From positions 1-64,000 of the forward strand of contig JAKCPI010009546.1 of NCBI GenBank assembly GCA_023213315.1: a stretch of 64,000 bases of DNA, given 5' to 3'. The notes below the pieces were generated by a model. The model searched no databases and was not told the DNA's origin. It was given only the letters and a program-made list of their open reading frames with translations. The position numbers and the translations under genes are program-made. This document shows positions 10,880 to 23,600 of this stretch, one piece after another. The stretch's first letter is position 1. Each line of letters opens with the position of its first letter. The stretch is from Euborellia annulipes (taxonomy: Eukaryota > Arthropoda > Insecta > Dermaptera > Anisolabididae).

Positions 10880-11450
10880 ATTAGAAAAAACTGACTTGAA
10901 AGCTCAGCAACTGAGGGGATCCTCTAGAGTCCCCTGAGAAGTACTATCTTGCCACCAGCTGCGGTGGTCCCCTCTAACCCCTTCACCTCTTTTTAACACT
11001 CTCTGTTATAAATTTAAATATACGGCTTTAACACCATGCCAAATTGTAGGGGGCCTGGCAATTATATTATAATCCACTAGCTGGTATCCCAATCAATGAA
11101 AAATACTATCTTACCGCCAACTGCGGTGGTATGCACAATAATTGACATTGTACAATAATATCGGGCATCTGTAGATCACATTGAAAGATTGCACAATATA
11201 TTGAGCCAATCAAAAACAGTTTGATTTTTGTGTGATCTAATAAATATACCTGATTTGGAATGTTGGTAATATTGCGCAATACTAGTTCAGTTCTGTCTTC
11301 TTATTATTCCACATGTTGACTGCACAAGTATCTCCCGCGAATTATTATTATTGAACAATAATATTGCACCATGTGGGTTGGTCAAGTAATACTATTGTAC
11401 AAAATATTGTGCAATATATTGACGTAAATATTGATCGTGTAGAGGCCGCT
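10880..11450. repeat. Inverted AT-rich repeats downstream of AAAS exon 6
   Basis: Two copies of a CCACCAGCTGCGGTGGT-like hairpin (about 10950 and 11110) precede a block of mirrored ATTGTGCAATAT/GTACAATAATAT motifs (11130-11430). It looks like a decayed MITE. No WD-repeat exon is visible here. Confidence 0.4.
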
Positions 11451-11582
11451 TAAAAATGGAGAAGATTTGGAAAAATAAAATTCTAATGAACTCATCTGGT
11501 TTCATTCTCTTAGATCAAATATATCTATTAATTTAAATTAATTTCTAATTAGAAAAAAACTTATAAAATAGTTAACATTTAC

Positions 11583-14500
11583 CTCCATGTACGAGTTTCC
11601 CAAATGCGGAAAGATTCTCTGCGACAGGATCCGGTGAAAAGTGAAAGACCATCAGGAGAAAAGAGTGCCTGATAAGCTCCTCCTAGGCCTTGTCTTTCTA
11701 CACACCTGATTTGGAAAAGAACATTAAATCTAGACATTCTACCAGTCAAAAATGGTGAAGCGATAACAAACCTTTCTTGTTCAGGATCCCAAATTCTTAG
11801 AGGTCCATCACGACTGCAAGTAACTAAAAGATCTCCTCCAGGAGTCCAAGCAAGACAAGTAGTTGGCTTAGGGCAATACAAAACAATGGTACAAGTACTT
11901 CCAGAAGGTCTAGTGACTACACTCAAGGGATCAAGGCGCCAAAGAATCACTCCGTTAGCACAACTGACAGCCAATTCTGCACCAGTTAGAGGCCTCCAAG
12001 AGACTCCATTAACCTAGAGAAAAAATTTGAGAAATTTTATATAATTTATAGGTGAACTATCATGTATTTAAATATAAATAATATAATAAACAATTATTAC
12101 TTGTCGTTGTTCTTTATGCCTGAGTATAAGTGTTATATTTGATGTGGTTGAATAAATACGAACAGTATCATCCCATAAAGCAACAGCTAATCGTCCAGCT
12201 TTCGGATGCCAGGCGATTTGACGAATTTGCGTACTTTGAGGAGTAATTAAATCCTAAAAAATATAAATAAATGTAACAGTATAGGGAGCATGTCATAAAT
12301 AAATTAATGAGCTAGAAATCTTATTAACTAGGTAGAGCCTTGTTTGAAAAGGATGGAATTTTTTCAACCAATGCTCAAATAGACTGTTCATTAGCCAGTC
12401 AATATATCGTTCAAGATAGCAAGTTTGCTGCGGGTAGTGTACCCAATCTTAAGCACAAACATATACCCGCCGCGAAAGCGTGGAGGTCCTGGTTCGACTC
12501 CAGGGGGTGCAATTTTTCCCAATCTTAAGCACAAACATATATCGCAAACTTGCAATCTAGAAATCTTATGTTCTCTAATAATGATTTAATACATATCAAA
12601 AAGTAACTTGGAAATAGACAATTACTAGCATGAGATTTTTTATATGGGTTATTCTACAAAAATGGGTTAACTTCGGGTAATTGCAAATAATTCAGTGACT
12701 ACCAAACATAGTGACTTTTTTAAACATCAGTCAATAGAAAAAGTTGGTAATTTTTGGGCATACATGATAAATATTGAAATTTAATAAAATTTAATGAAAT
12801 ATTCGTCTTTTAACCCTAAAAAAGTCAGTCCCTTGGGATGTGCAGTGAGCACCACAATTAAGTCCCCACCTGATAGCTCGAGAATAAATAATAATAATTA
12901 ATAAAGAAATTTACTTTAGAAGGTGTTTGAAAGGAATATTTTAAGGAATCAATCCATTTTGTCATCCGTAATATATTAAATGCTGAAATACGAATTAAAG
13001 GATGAATTTTTAATCTTGTCTGTGATTCATCTTCCGCTGCTTGTTCAAGAGCTTGATAGAAACCTGATTCATACCTTAAAAAGAAAAAGAGAATAAAAAT
13101 AAAAATTAAAAACTAAAAAAAAAAGAGAAATGAAACTTACCAAATTTGAATTAATCTTTTTAAAGTAGTTTCATCTTTAGGAACGAAAATGTCCTTCACT
13201 AAATCCTTATTTTGGTAGCTATCTTTTGTAAAAATAACCGTGGGATAATTATGCAACTAAAAATGAAGTATTAATTAAATTTTGTAAATATATATAGAGG
13301 CTTATATGAAAAATAGGAAACTCAAAGAATACATAAGAAAACAAAAAATTCGTTATTATTCTACTAGGCCTGCTATAATTCTACTAAATGCTATTGGCAA
13401 GTCAACAAGAAATGATAATTTTGATGCATATTTCAATTAAATATGAAAATAAAAATATAAGTGGTGGCTGAGAAGATCGAGTGAAGGAATAGGCAGAGGC
13501 AGCCAAATAAACGAAATCAGCTTATTATATCAATAATAAAAATAAAGTATATACCTTGGTTATATGATCTATTACATATAGATTATTCTCTTGAGGTAAA
13601 CATATTAATCACTAAGAAAAGAATAATAATTAAGTACATAAAGGGCTTGAAGTGTATATATGTGCATATGCAATATACAAACATGGCAATAACATATTAT
13701 TCGGCTAACTCTGTGCGTCATATTATTTGATTAAAGGACTGATGGATGATGCATATATAATTAGGATTACCATAAGTCCTGGTTTGGCCGGGAAAGTCTA
13801 AACACTTTTCCCAGTGTCCCGATCGGTTGTTAAATATGTTCCGTTTTTTAGATATATACTTCAATGAGTTTCAAATTTCCTCTACTGACTTGAAATCTAC
13901 CGAATAATTTCAATTTCTATATATAATTGCAGATTATTATATATTTATAATATATATTTTTGTGATTTTTTGAGATGATTATACGATGTAGGGGATCGTG
14001 GTGCAAGACGGGGAAGCTTATTTTGTTTGGTTCATAGGCTTCATAGGGTAGCTTCGGGCTTCATCTTCTCTTCTTCACCTGCACATGAATTGTGTTGTGA
14101 GCCCATTTGTTGCACTTCCATCCTTCAGTAGACTGAGAATAAAAATATCCAAAATAAATAATTCAGCCTCTGAATCTTCTGAGGATGATGAATGTGAATG
14201 TTTCTTTTAAGGTTTTTTGATTCCTTAAAAAGTTTCCCGTCTTGCCCCGGCGATGCGTTTTTAAGTTATAGGGGTCATCATTGTCAAATGGGATTTCTTT
14301 AATCAATCGTAAAATATGCAAACAAACCCTAAAAAACTACACTTTTCACTGGAATATATAGATGTAGTCATATATAAACTTAAATTATTTGAGTATCAAA
14401 CTGAAACGATGCACATAAACTTTCCGACTAAAATACAGCCCTTTCACGGAAAAATTCTTTGCAAGACAAACTATTCACTCAAAATGAGTTTCATAACAGC

Positions 14501-15737
14501 TTCTTATTTACTAGAACTATTATTTTCCACCGATTGCCGCTTGATCGCAGCACCAATAGAGCCAGTAGCTATGGTACCCCATCTTACTTCGCTACCCTGT
14601 CTTGTCCCATGTTCCCCTACATTTAATTTTTGTATTAATGATTTGTAAGAGCCAAATATTAATAAAGTGTAATTAAAAAAAAGTTTATTATATGAGATTT
14701 CTATTTTATTATCTGAATATCCCAGTTTGGCTTTGAAAAAAATATGGTAACCCCTTGTATAATAAATGCACCGAAACATTTCCGGATAATCAACAAGCAA
14801 TCAGGTTTCGTTAGTTTGGGTGCCTCTGCCCATCCCTTCGCTCAATTAATTATGTCTGTGATACCATCAATGAATGGATTTGGGTTAGAAATAGTGATAT
14901 ATATATATATATATATATACGAGGGCTATTTTATCAATATCCAAAGGACCATAAAATAAAAGCAACTATGAATCACAAAATTAAACATTTCTCATATAGG
15001 CGGACGTGCTTTCCAATATCCTTTTCATAAGATGTTGCCGCCACCAGCGTAATAAGTTAAGTCTTCACGGTATCTTGACTTCTTCATTGGTGTAGAAGCA
15101 CTGTCCTTCTGTCCAGACCTTTCTTTAGCTGCAGAAAAAGAAGTCACTCGGCGCTAGATGAGCTGTATGCTCCACCAAGGAAGTAGCTGTTGGATTTCCG
15201 CAGGATTATATCTTGAATTGTCATTTCATATGACACCATGTCTCAGTTCTTTTGTTCTGAATGGCTCTCCTAGGACTACATGTCTGGCAATAGAACTTTC
15301 TGCAATAACGAAGAGCTTCAAGACGCCGTATTGGCGGCAAACTTGCACTCCTAGTAATAAAATCATTTTTGTCTTTCACACAGTTATCTTTATTTTATGT
15401 CCCAGGTTGATAAAAATATTATATTATAATTTATTGGCCAGTAAAACGACCTAATCTTTATAAGTTTTTTCAAGAATTTAAAATCTATGAATTAATCATT
15501 ATAAAGGTATTTTGACAAAATATTTTTTTTGACAGAAATTAAATAAAATGATAGATTATTGTCCTATTCTTCAATTCCTCTTATAATCAAAAGTAATAAA
15601 AATAGATGAAATAGAGGTCTTACATGAATATAATCTTTAACTTGAGATGATGATCCAATTTGCAATTTCCCATCAATTTCAGAAATAGGAATTTGTCCTT
15701 TGGCAGGCAATTCAGAAAAACCCAACGAACATAACAT
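11583..15737 (-). CDS. AAAS: Aladin (AAAS), WD-repeat nucleoporin, N-terminal ~305 residues only
   Basis: Aladin sits on the nuclear pore scaffold, anchored through NDC1. Minus-strand exons: 15624-15737 (start; LCSLGF..GQIPISEIDG matching the animal N-terminus CSLGL..GQV), 13141-13256, 12915-13074, 12101-12253 (IAWHPKAGRLAVALWDDTVR, first WD repeat), 11743-12013 (VSWRPLTGAELAVSCANGV, ILWRLDP, CLAWTPGGDLLVTCSRDGPL) and 11583-11682 (ALFSPDG, SFRIWETRTW). Frames join cleanly. A 60-bp segment (11683-11742) between the last two exons is in frame and stop-free, but deleting it restores the alignment to other aladins, so I treat it as an intron. Exon 6 ends at a GTAAAT donor. The C-terminal 240 or so residues expected for the family were not found on the minus strand to the left. 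The gene is therefore incomplete here: very distant exons, a misassembly or truncation. Confidence 0.88.
12328..12552. mobile_element. Repeat F with a tRNA-half insertion, in AAAS intron 3
   Basis: The first 60 bases (GAAAAGGATGGAATTTTTTC, AACCAATGCTCAAATAGACT) recur at 35750-35812. Farther in, a 10-bp inverted repeat GCAAGTTTGC/GCAAACTTGC (12419-12428, 12543-12552) encloses a 24-bp direct repeat flanking a 52-bp insert. Confidence 0.6.
12466..12517 (+). repeat. 52-bp tRNA T-arm-like insert between 24-bp direct repeats
   Basis: The insert contains TCCTGGTTCGACTCCAGGGG, a canonical T-arm (CCTGG/CCAGG stem, TTCGACT loop). It is bounded by exact 24-bp repeats at 12442-12465 and 12518-12541 that look like a target-site duplication. 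Confidence 0.6.
12843..12883 (+). mobile_element. Half of a family D MITE
   Basis: CAGTGAGCACCACAATTAAG and CCCCACCTGATAGCT match the left end of the family D elements at 1575 and 25062. No right end is seen. Confidence 0.55.
14285..14960. other. AAAS intron 1 sequence, no element recognised
   Basis: Moderately complex sequence on the plus strand gives a 110-codon frame (14316-14648) that resembles nothing I know. An AT microsatellite lies at 14898-14918. Confidence 0.35.
14990..15330 (-). pseudogene. Decayed mariner transposase fragment
   Basis: Conceptual minus-strand translation shows HLAPSDFFF followed by KVWTEGQCFYTNEEVK and LRWWRQHLMKRILE. This is the mariner C-terminal region (LAPSDF containing the last catalytic Asp, then RF..NEEVK, then W..R). 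At least two in-frame stops interrupt it, so it is inactive. It lies in AAAS intron 1, in the gene's own orientation. Confidence 0.7.
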
Positions 15738-16435
15738 CCTGGAAAATGAAAAATTTCGGTTAGAAAATTTAATTCATTTAATACCATTTTATACAAATAT
15801 AAAATTATCAATATAATACCTTAATTTCAATGAAAATAAAATAAACAATATATAGGTGAAATGAATATCTATAATAAAATGTGTCAACTTGGTTATAATC
15901 AGGTTATAATTAATTTCTTTTTATAATTTAAAATGTTCAAATTTGAAGGGAACAGAATTACCAACTAAAAAAAAAATGATTAATATTATTTTAAATTTAA
16001 ATAATTATTAATATAACTTTATTAAATAGTTATCTAAATATATAATGAGATTTTTTACTTTTTATTTAATTAATATTCTGAATTTATTTACATTTTATTT
16101 GTTGGGATAGGGAATTATGAATGTGAAATTTGGTATCCGATTCTTTACACAAATTTCAAATATTCAAAGATACAGTACTTAAAAAAATTTTAAAATTGAT
16201 TAATTAAGAAAAATAAAGATGGCAAATGATTATAGTCATTATTGTATCTTTAAGACCATATATTTATTTTGGCATATAAACCAACATGCGTTATACTACC
16301 TTTAAAAATTTTTATTGACCCGAAAGCGGGCTATATAGTTAGAGATGTTGGTGGATAAAATATAAAAAAAATTAAGCTATTGGAGGAAATTAAGGGGTAG
16401 CAAAGTGAATCATTCCCTAAGGCTCCAGATATACC

Positions 16436-16677
16436 CAGTGGCGTCATTTGGGGGGAGGGGGCATTTGCCCCCCCCCAAGGGCTCTGATTTTTATAAAATT
16501 TTATATTATTCTAAATAAAATAATCCAAAATACATCTACGAGTATACAAACTGTACAAAATTAAACAATTAATTAAATTAAATATGTTTTGGCCAAATTT
16601 GAGTACCCATTTGTAAGTAAATTTTAAGAAAAAAAATGTTTGCCCCCCCCCAAGAAAAAGTTGGAATGACGCCACTG
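16436..16677. mobile_element. hAT-like MITE with 8-bp target duplication
   Basis: The ends CAGTGGCGTCATT and AATGACGCCACTG are inverted, and both flanks carry GATATACC (16428-16435, 16678-16685). Subterminal G/C tracts (GGGGGGAGGGGG, CCCCCCCC) are mirrored. The 8-bp duplication and CAGTGGCGT terminus fit hAT non-autonomous elements. Confidence 0.85.
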
Positions 16678-16850
16678 GATATACCAATAGATTAATTGAG
16701 TGGTAGTTTTATTTGAATGCTGCTATATTTAAAAGACCCTAAGGAACTTTCTGCAAAAGTCTCAAAATAGTAATAACTGATTTTTGAATCGGGTCAATTT
16801 TAAAAATTTAGAAAAAATATTTGCTTAAAATTAAGTGAGAAGGAAGTTAA

Positions 16851-17370
16851 AAAGTAAAGTGTGCTTAAAACAATTTTGAGGGCAAAATGAGAATATACAT
16901 TTTAAAGAGCATCTAAAAAATAAGTGATTTTTGAATGTTAATCTAAATTGTTGAAGCGAATTTTAAGAAAATCGAAAAAAACTGAAAAACTACATCAGTA
17001 AAGTACTAGTACTTTTTGGCCGATTTTGTTCAAAAGCTTCATGACACGTGCCAGGGGCGTGGCTAACTTAAATATATAATTTAAACCTCCTAGCTCAATT
17101 CCTTCATGCTTGAAGATTATTTACATTCATAGAATATATAAATGCAAAGGATACATAGATATTTCTCTATACATTTCCTATGAGAGAAATCGTAACTTTG
17201 GGAATTAATAACTAAAAAAAAAGTTATAGGAATTTCGAAATTCCTGGACTCTCCATAACGTCCTTTATAAGACTTCGAAATTTCGCTTCAAAATTCCAAC
17301 GGGAATGGTCAAAAAGAGCGTGACAGACAGAAGGATACTCTGCTATTATTATATATAGATAATTTTCTTT
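16851..17370 (+). mobile_element. Partial family A element joined to a repeat E copy
   Basis: 16851-17117 matches the family A middle and right body without P1. A weak P2-like hairpin lies near 17160-17195. From about 17200 the sequence (GGACTCTCCATAACGTCC, TTCAAAATTCCAACGGGAAT) resembles repeat E at 46640-46845. Confidence 0.55.
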
Positions 17371-17661
17371 TCTTAATTATAAGAAGCCGTGTCCAGCTGA
17401 GGGGGTCCAGGGGGACGGCGCGGCTAGTCTTTGGATATAAAGGATTAGGGAAACAATAGATATGCTATTTGATTCTTGTTTTAATTACAAAGTGTATTAT
17501 AAACTGTTTATTTTTTTTTTTTTAGTAAAATCTTATGTTATTTGACATAATTTTTTTTTTTAATTTAAATCAATTGTGTATATTAAATTAATATAAAAAA
17601 ATCGTTTGTGAAAAAAAATCATGAGTTATGAAGATAAACAAAATAAATGACCCATTATCTT

Positions 17662-20600
17662 TTAATTTTTTATACGTTCGTAGAAATAAAGGTATCCAAG
17701 ATCTTTGGGTGGATTTTCTGATAAGGCTACTTTATTATCATTAAAGATGACCCAATGACCATCCTTGAGAATGTGACAAACATAATGTCCAACCATGGTA
17801 GAAGTTCCCATATGAGATATGAAGGCTACCAATTTGTATTCTAAAAACAAACAAACAAAATAATGAAATAATAATACTTAAAAGTCTCAAGTGCTATTTA
17901 AAAACTTACTCGAATCCCCATCCCTATATTCCGGTTCAGAAACAACATCCGTTTCAGATTCTGCTGCATCGAGTTCTGCAGTATGACTAAAAATCCAGTC
18001 AGCTGCTCTTTCAACATTATTGTCTGTGGCTTTTAAAGCTTTGAAGGCTTGAGGCCGAGTGAAACCCATAGAAATAATCATTTGAACTGCTTCTTCATTT
18101 GCTTCAAATCCTTCTAAAACATGGGGAAAATATTCATATTAAATATGTATGAATTTATAATTATTATAGTCAGGGGCGTAGTTAAGGGGGAGAAACTCTG
18201 CCCCCCCCCTCAGGTTGGGGCCAGGCATATGCACATAATAATTATTAATTATTAATAAGATTATTTATATTATTAAAAAATTGTTTGTTTTATGAACTGA
18301 ATTTTGATAAATTTATAGGCTATCGATTATTTTTAAAATTCTGTTCTAAAGGGTTAAATAAGAATACACTTTTAATATTACTTGGAGGATCGGTGCCTGG
18401 GGGAACAAATGGATCATTAAAATCTGCATCCCCAATATGCTCCATGAGCCAATTAGTAGCAGCTTCCAAGCCTCGGTTATCTGTGAAGAAAAGTGCTCGT
18501 TTACAAGCCTCAGGGCCAAAGCCCATATCCAAAAGTTGATTAAATGTAGCTTGATCAATAACAGGAGGCGGCGGGGCGTCAGCAGAAGATAATTCTGGCA
18601 AAGGTTCTTCACCGGGTTGAAGGCCTTTTCCACGAAGACTTGACAAATCTAAAATATCAGGCATTTCAACTGATACATCCAATTTCAGAGGAGTCCAATC
18701 ATCTTTTAAAGTAAATTTTTTCAAATGTAACATCAAATAATCGGGAAAAGTAGCTAATCTTGTAGTTCTGAAAAAATTTGAAATTATAAGAATTTATTTT
18801 TAAGATAATATATAATAATAAAACAGTGGCGTAGTCAGGAGGGATTACCGAATCCATAAGATCTGAATGAGACTAGATGTTTTAAATTATAGCCTAGATT
18901 TCATATCAATACATCAAGTCAGATCACTAAGTCTTGAGTCGAGGATTAGGGTCAAACTTGGCCAACTATTTAAGACTTATAGTAGTTGAAAATATTGCAA
19001 AAAATTTTTGTTGTCGTTTGCATCAATGGGGTAACTAGAGGAGCCAATGGGGGTTATTGAAAATTATGGACTAAAGAAAATTGAAAATTGTGGACTAAAG
19101 AAGAGTAAATATAATCAAAATTTCTGTTATTAATTATATATTAATATTAATTTAAAAAATAAGCAGAACCGAATGAACTTTACATCTAGGAGATTAAATA
19201 AAAAAAATTTTTATTTAATTTTTCATTTTTAATTCGCCAATCACGACCTTCATCAGGGCAAATATTGTTAACTATACACAAATGCAAATATTTTTAACTA
19301 ATACATATACCAGGTATATCATTGAATCAGAGACGCCGAGTAAACAAGTAAATGATACATTTTTGTACATTAAAAAATGGAGACGATTTTTGTACATATC
19401 AAATTAAAAAGAAATTTTATATGCTTGCAATAGATATTAAAATACCTAAGATCGGTATAGTAGTTAACAATATTTGCCCTGATGAAGGTCGTGTTTGGCG
19501 ACCAAAACGTCGGCAAATAAAAATTAAAAGATTTTTTTATTTAATCTCCTGGATGCTTAGTGAAAGAATAAATCTCCACAGCCATAAAACATTAACATTA
19601 ACTTTAGTAAAATAAAAATAAGTTTTTGGGATTGTATGCGAACAAAAGCAAAATTTACTACCCCCCTGTTGGAAAAATGTGACTCAAATCCTCAACTCTA
19701 GACTCCATGAGTATCCTTGTAAAGAAGGAAAAAAGGCCAAAGGAATTTTACAAGCTCTGGCTACGCTCCTGTAATGAGAAAACTACTTACTTAACAGCCA
19801 CAGTTCTTTTATTCAAAGCAGAGCTATAAAATTGTTCTACAGTTTCTGCTTGGGAGAATGTTTCTAAACAAGAGCTCAATTTAATTTTTGGCCGAACAAT
19901 ATTTTGATTATCACTAAAACAAAGAAAAGAAAAGAAATTATTAAGAAAAATTATTTTTGATTTTATGCAATGAAACTTACAATTTTATTCCTTTAGCTTG
20001 AGCTTCCTCTTTAGCAGTTTTATATGCGTCTAATTCTTCTTGATTAATAGCCATTTCCATAGGAATTGGCAAAGGTAAACTATATTCTGCTCGGTAAGTA
20101 TATTTCACTTTTTTACTTGCTGAACATTCGAATCTATCTTCAACTTTGAATTTAAAACATTCAGCTGGATTTCGTTGATGTCGGCTATTACGCTAAAATT
20201 ATTATTTTAATTTATAAATATTGTTTATCAATAATGCTAAGTTTTATATTTACTTCAACGATATTGATGAAATGCATAAAAAATTCTTGAGCGTCCTGTT
20301 GACGTTTTGTTGAAAAATCAGGATGACCTCTTCCAATTAAAGTTTTAAACATAATAGGCGAAATGCCAGGTTGAGAGTCATTTATATCTGATTTTGATTC
20401 TTCTGAAGCATTTGCTGGGGGTTGAGAATATCGGCCAGACATCAAGCCATCTCCAAGTTTAACCCTAATAATTTTTTCAAATATTAGCAAATTATGATAG
20501 ATTTTATCTATTAAAATACAGAGTAGACGATGGAGGAGAACATGCTATTTAATCTCTACTAAATGGAGTTTTATTTGCAGGAGAGGGATAATTATATAAA

Positions 20601-23600
20601 TAAATAAACCTCTGCTTTCTCCTAATAACAAGAAGAGAAATCACCGAAATCATTTTCCTTCTCTTCTTATATTATAAAATGAATTTTTTAATGAAATATA
20701 GAACTAAAGTCATGAACAAAAAAAAATGTATTAAAAAAAAAAAAACATGTCAATTTTATTGAATTTTAGTCCTGAGGAAGATCACGACAGGGGACCGGAT
20801 ACAGCGGCTCGTTATTGACAGGCTGAAGCCCATCTCTCAAGTAATCTTTATAGACCTTTTGTCTTATAAAAGAGAATTTATCTTTTCAAAAATTGAATAA
20901 AATACTGTATAGTAAATCGTGGTTGTTGAAGAATTTAATTAACAAGAGGAGGATGCAGCCTCTATTTATTTTAAAAACTCTTTATTCAGAGAATTAAATT
21001 AGAATTATTATTTTATATAATTTATATAAATATATTTATTTAAGTAGATAGATAATGATAATTTTTCAAATCTGAACAAGGCATATTAAATCATTCCTGA
21101 AAAATACTATAATAAATGGACGATGTTATGCATGAAGGAACCAAGCGCTATTATGATCAAAATTGCTATAAGACCGCCATCTTGCAGGGGACAAGAAGAT
21201 CTACTTTTTTATTTAAATCCCAACATTATTACTCTGTACACTTTTTTGTATAAAATGAGAAAAAAGTCATTGTCATTTACAATTGTGCTAATGAAATGTC
21301 CTTTTAGGTTAATGGCGTTTGGTTCCTTCGTGCATAACATCAACCAAATAGTTTTCAAATAAATAGTAGCTCTTATAATTTGCTGCATCCTCACCTTGGC
21401 AATTATTTTAATAATATATATATAAGTTATTTAGGTTCTGAAAAAATTACATACATTTGAACATTAAAATCAGAAGCTGGATCTGAGAGTGAAGCTGTTT
21501 GAAGGATAGACGGGCCTTGATCCACAAATCTAGAAAATTAAAAATATTATTTTATTTTTTTAATTAACAATTAATTAATTACTTATCTATTTATACCTTT
21601 GTAAAAAATCAGGGATAGTGAAAATGACTTGCATCACGCTGTTGAGATAACAAGAGTTTCCAAGATTGGCCAACCCTGTGTATCCGGGACCATAAGCTGG
21701 CTTTAATTTACTGCTGGCTTCTTGAAGAGCCACCCATTCACCTAATTTTTGATTTAAATCAAGTTCCAATTCAGCCATTGATTTTTCTGTCTGGAAAAGA
21801 AAGTTTTAAATTTAAAAATAGTTTTAATAGTAGAATTATATTCAAGTATGATACACAAGGTTTTTTTGTTTCAATGATTTATTTATTTAACATTAACATT
21901 ATACGCATTTCGACACAAATGTCATCATCAGAATTAAGTTACATACTGTATGTAACTCACTTCTGATGATGATAATTGTGTCGAAATACGTATAAAGTGT
22001 CAATGTTAAATAAATAAATCATTGAAACAAAAAACCTTGTGTATCATACTTGAATTTAATTCTACTATTAAAGCATAATGTTTCAACTAGAGCCAACGGT
22101 TACCAGTTTAAAATTAAAAAATATTATTTAAAAACCTTTTCCATCTGTTGAATATTAATTCCAAAATGCGCAAGATGTTTGATTAGATGAGGATCTTCAA
22201 CCATATCATCTTCATCGTAACTGAAGACATCAGCTTTCCCTTCCTTTGTGATTGTTCCGAGTTTAACAGCAAGTGGATATCCTAATAAAAAATAAAGTTT
22301 ATTCAAATTTAGCTTTATATAAAATCATTTTAGATTAATATATAGGAAGAAAGAATGTCAGCCAAACAAGATAGCCTCTATCAGATGAGAATCCCAATAC
22401 AAGAACATGTTTCACCTTTAATTAGATAATGCCATCTTCAGTTCTTATGAGAATATTGGCAATCTCAATGTATGCACCATCGAGATGCATATTCAGGTCT
22501 AATATCTAAAAAGAGACGTTAAAATTTAACAAATAAATTGGGTGTAAAAACTAAAGTTATAACATCAGCGTTAAAAAATGCTATTCTCAGCTGTCAAAAT
22601 CATAACCTTTCTTTTTGGTTAAAGACGCCATTTTGATGCATTAAATATGGCGTTAAAATATTAAAAGCACCTCCTGGACATGACATTAATTTTTAACACT
22701 ATTGGCTGAATGTTATCGCTTTGGCGTAAAATTTTTTACTTACGAATAACAATTTGAGGCAAGAAGGTGTTAATATGAATTAAAGCTGATTTCAGATGTT
22801 TAAAGTTAACGTTTTTGCTTAGAGAATAGACCTGTTAGAGTTAATTACATATAGAAAATTAATGTTAATATATCCCTATAACAACTCTATCTTCATCTCG
22901 ATAGTGTATACATTCTCATAAGAACTAAAATGACATTATCTCATTAAAGCCGAAACGTTTTCTTGTATTGGGTTTGATAGAGGCTATCCTGTTTGGCTGA
23001 CATCCTCTCTTCCTACGTATTAATCTAATCGTTGGACAGCCACTTCTCTCATCGATATTGTTAAAATTATTTTATTTAGACAATACCTGTTTCTCTAAAA
23101 TGAATGACCGCATGATCATTTCCACCTGAACCATCAAAAAATCGTCTACCACATAGAACAGAGCCGTCTGTTAAATTAAGCCAGAGATTTTGAGTAAGAT
23201 CACATTGTTCACATTTCCAACCACTAGGAGGGATTTTTTTCCCATTATCGAGTTGAGCAAGAGTTTCAGCATGTCTAAAAAAAAATTATAAAAATAAATT
23301 GTATTCATTTTAATTAAAACATTTGATGAACACCTGTAAGATTATTTTAATTGGTAAATATGTAGTTTGTTTTATTAATAGTTGAGCACCTTTTTTTAAA
23401 AGATTTTTTATGAATATTTCAACAATTTACCTTCTCATGCAGTACAAGAGAAAGAATCTGCCTATTACTAATTAATACAATAGCGTAGACAGTAGAGAAA
23501 AAACAAGTCTTTGGTCATAATTTTAATATGGCCTTTTAAATATATTTGCATTTGTTTTAAATATTACTAACCATTAAATCAAACGACCAAAGATTCAGTT

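Noticed and set aside
4740..11577. C-terminal exons of aladin
   Set aside because: Scanned the minus strand for the expected WD and C-terminal motifs (such as a WSPDG-like block) without success; frames found there are repeat derived.
18285..18539. 84-codon plus frame
   Set aside because: Antisense shadow of USP5 exon 12.
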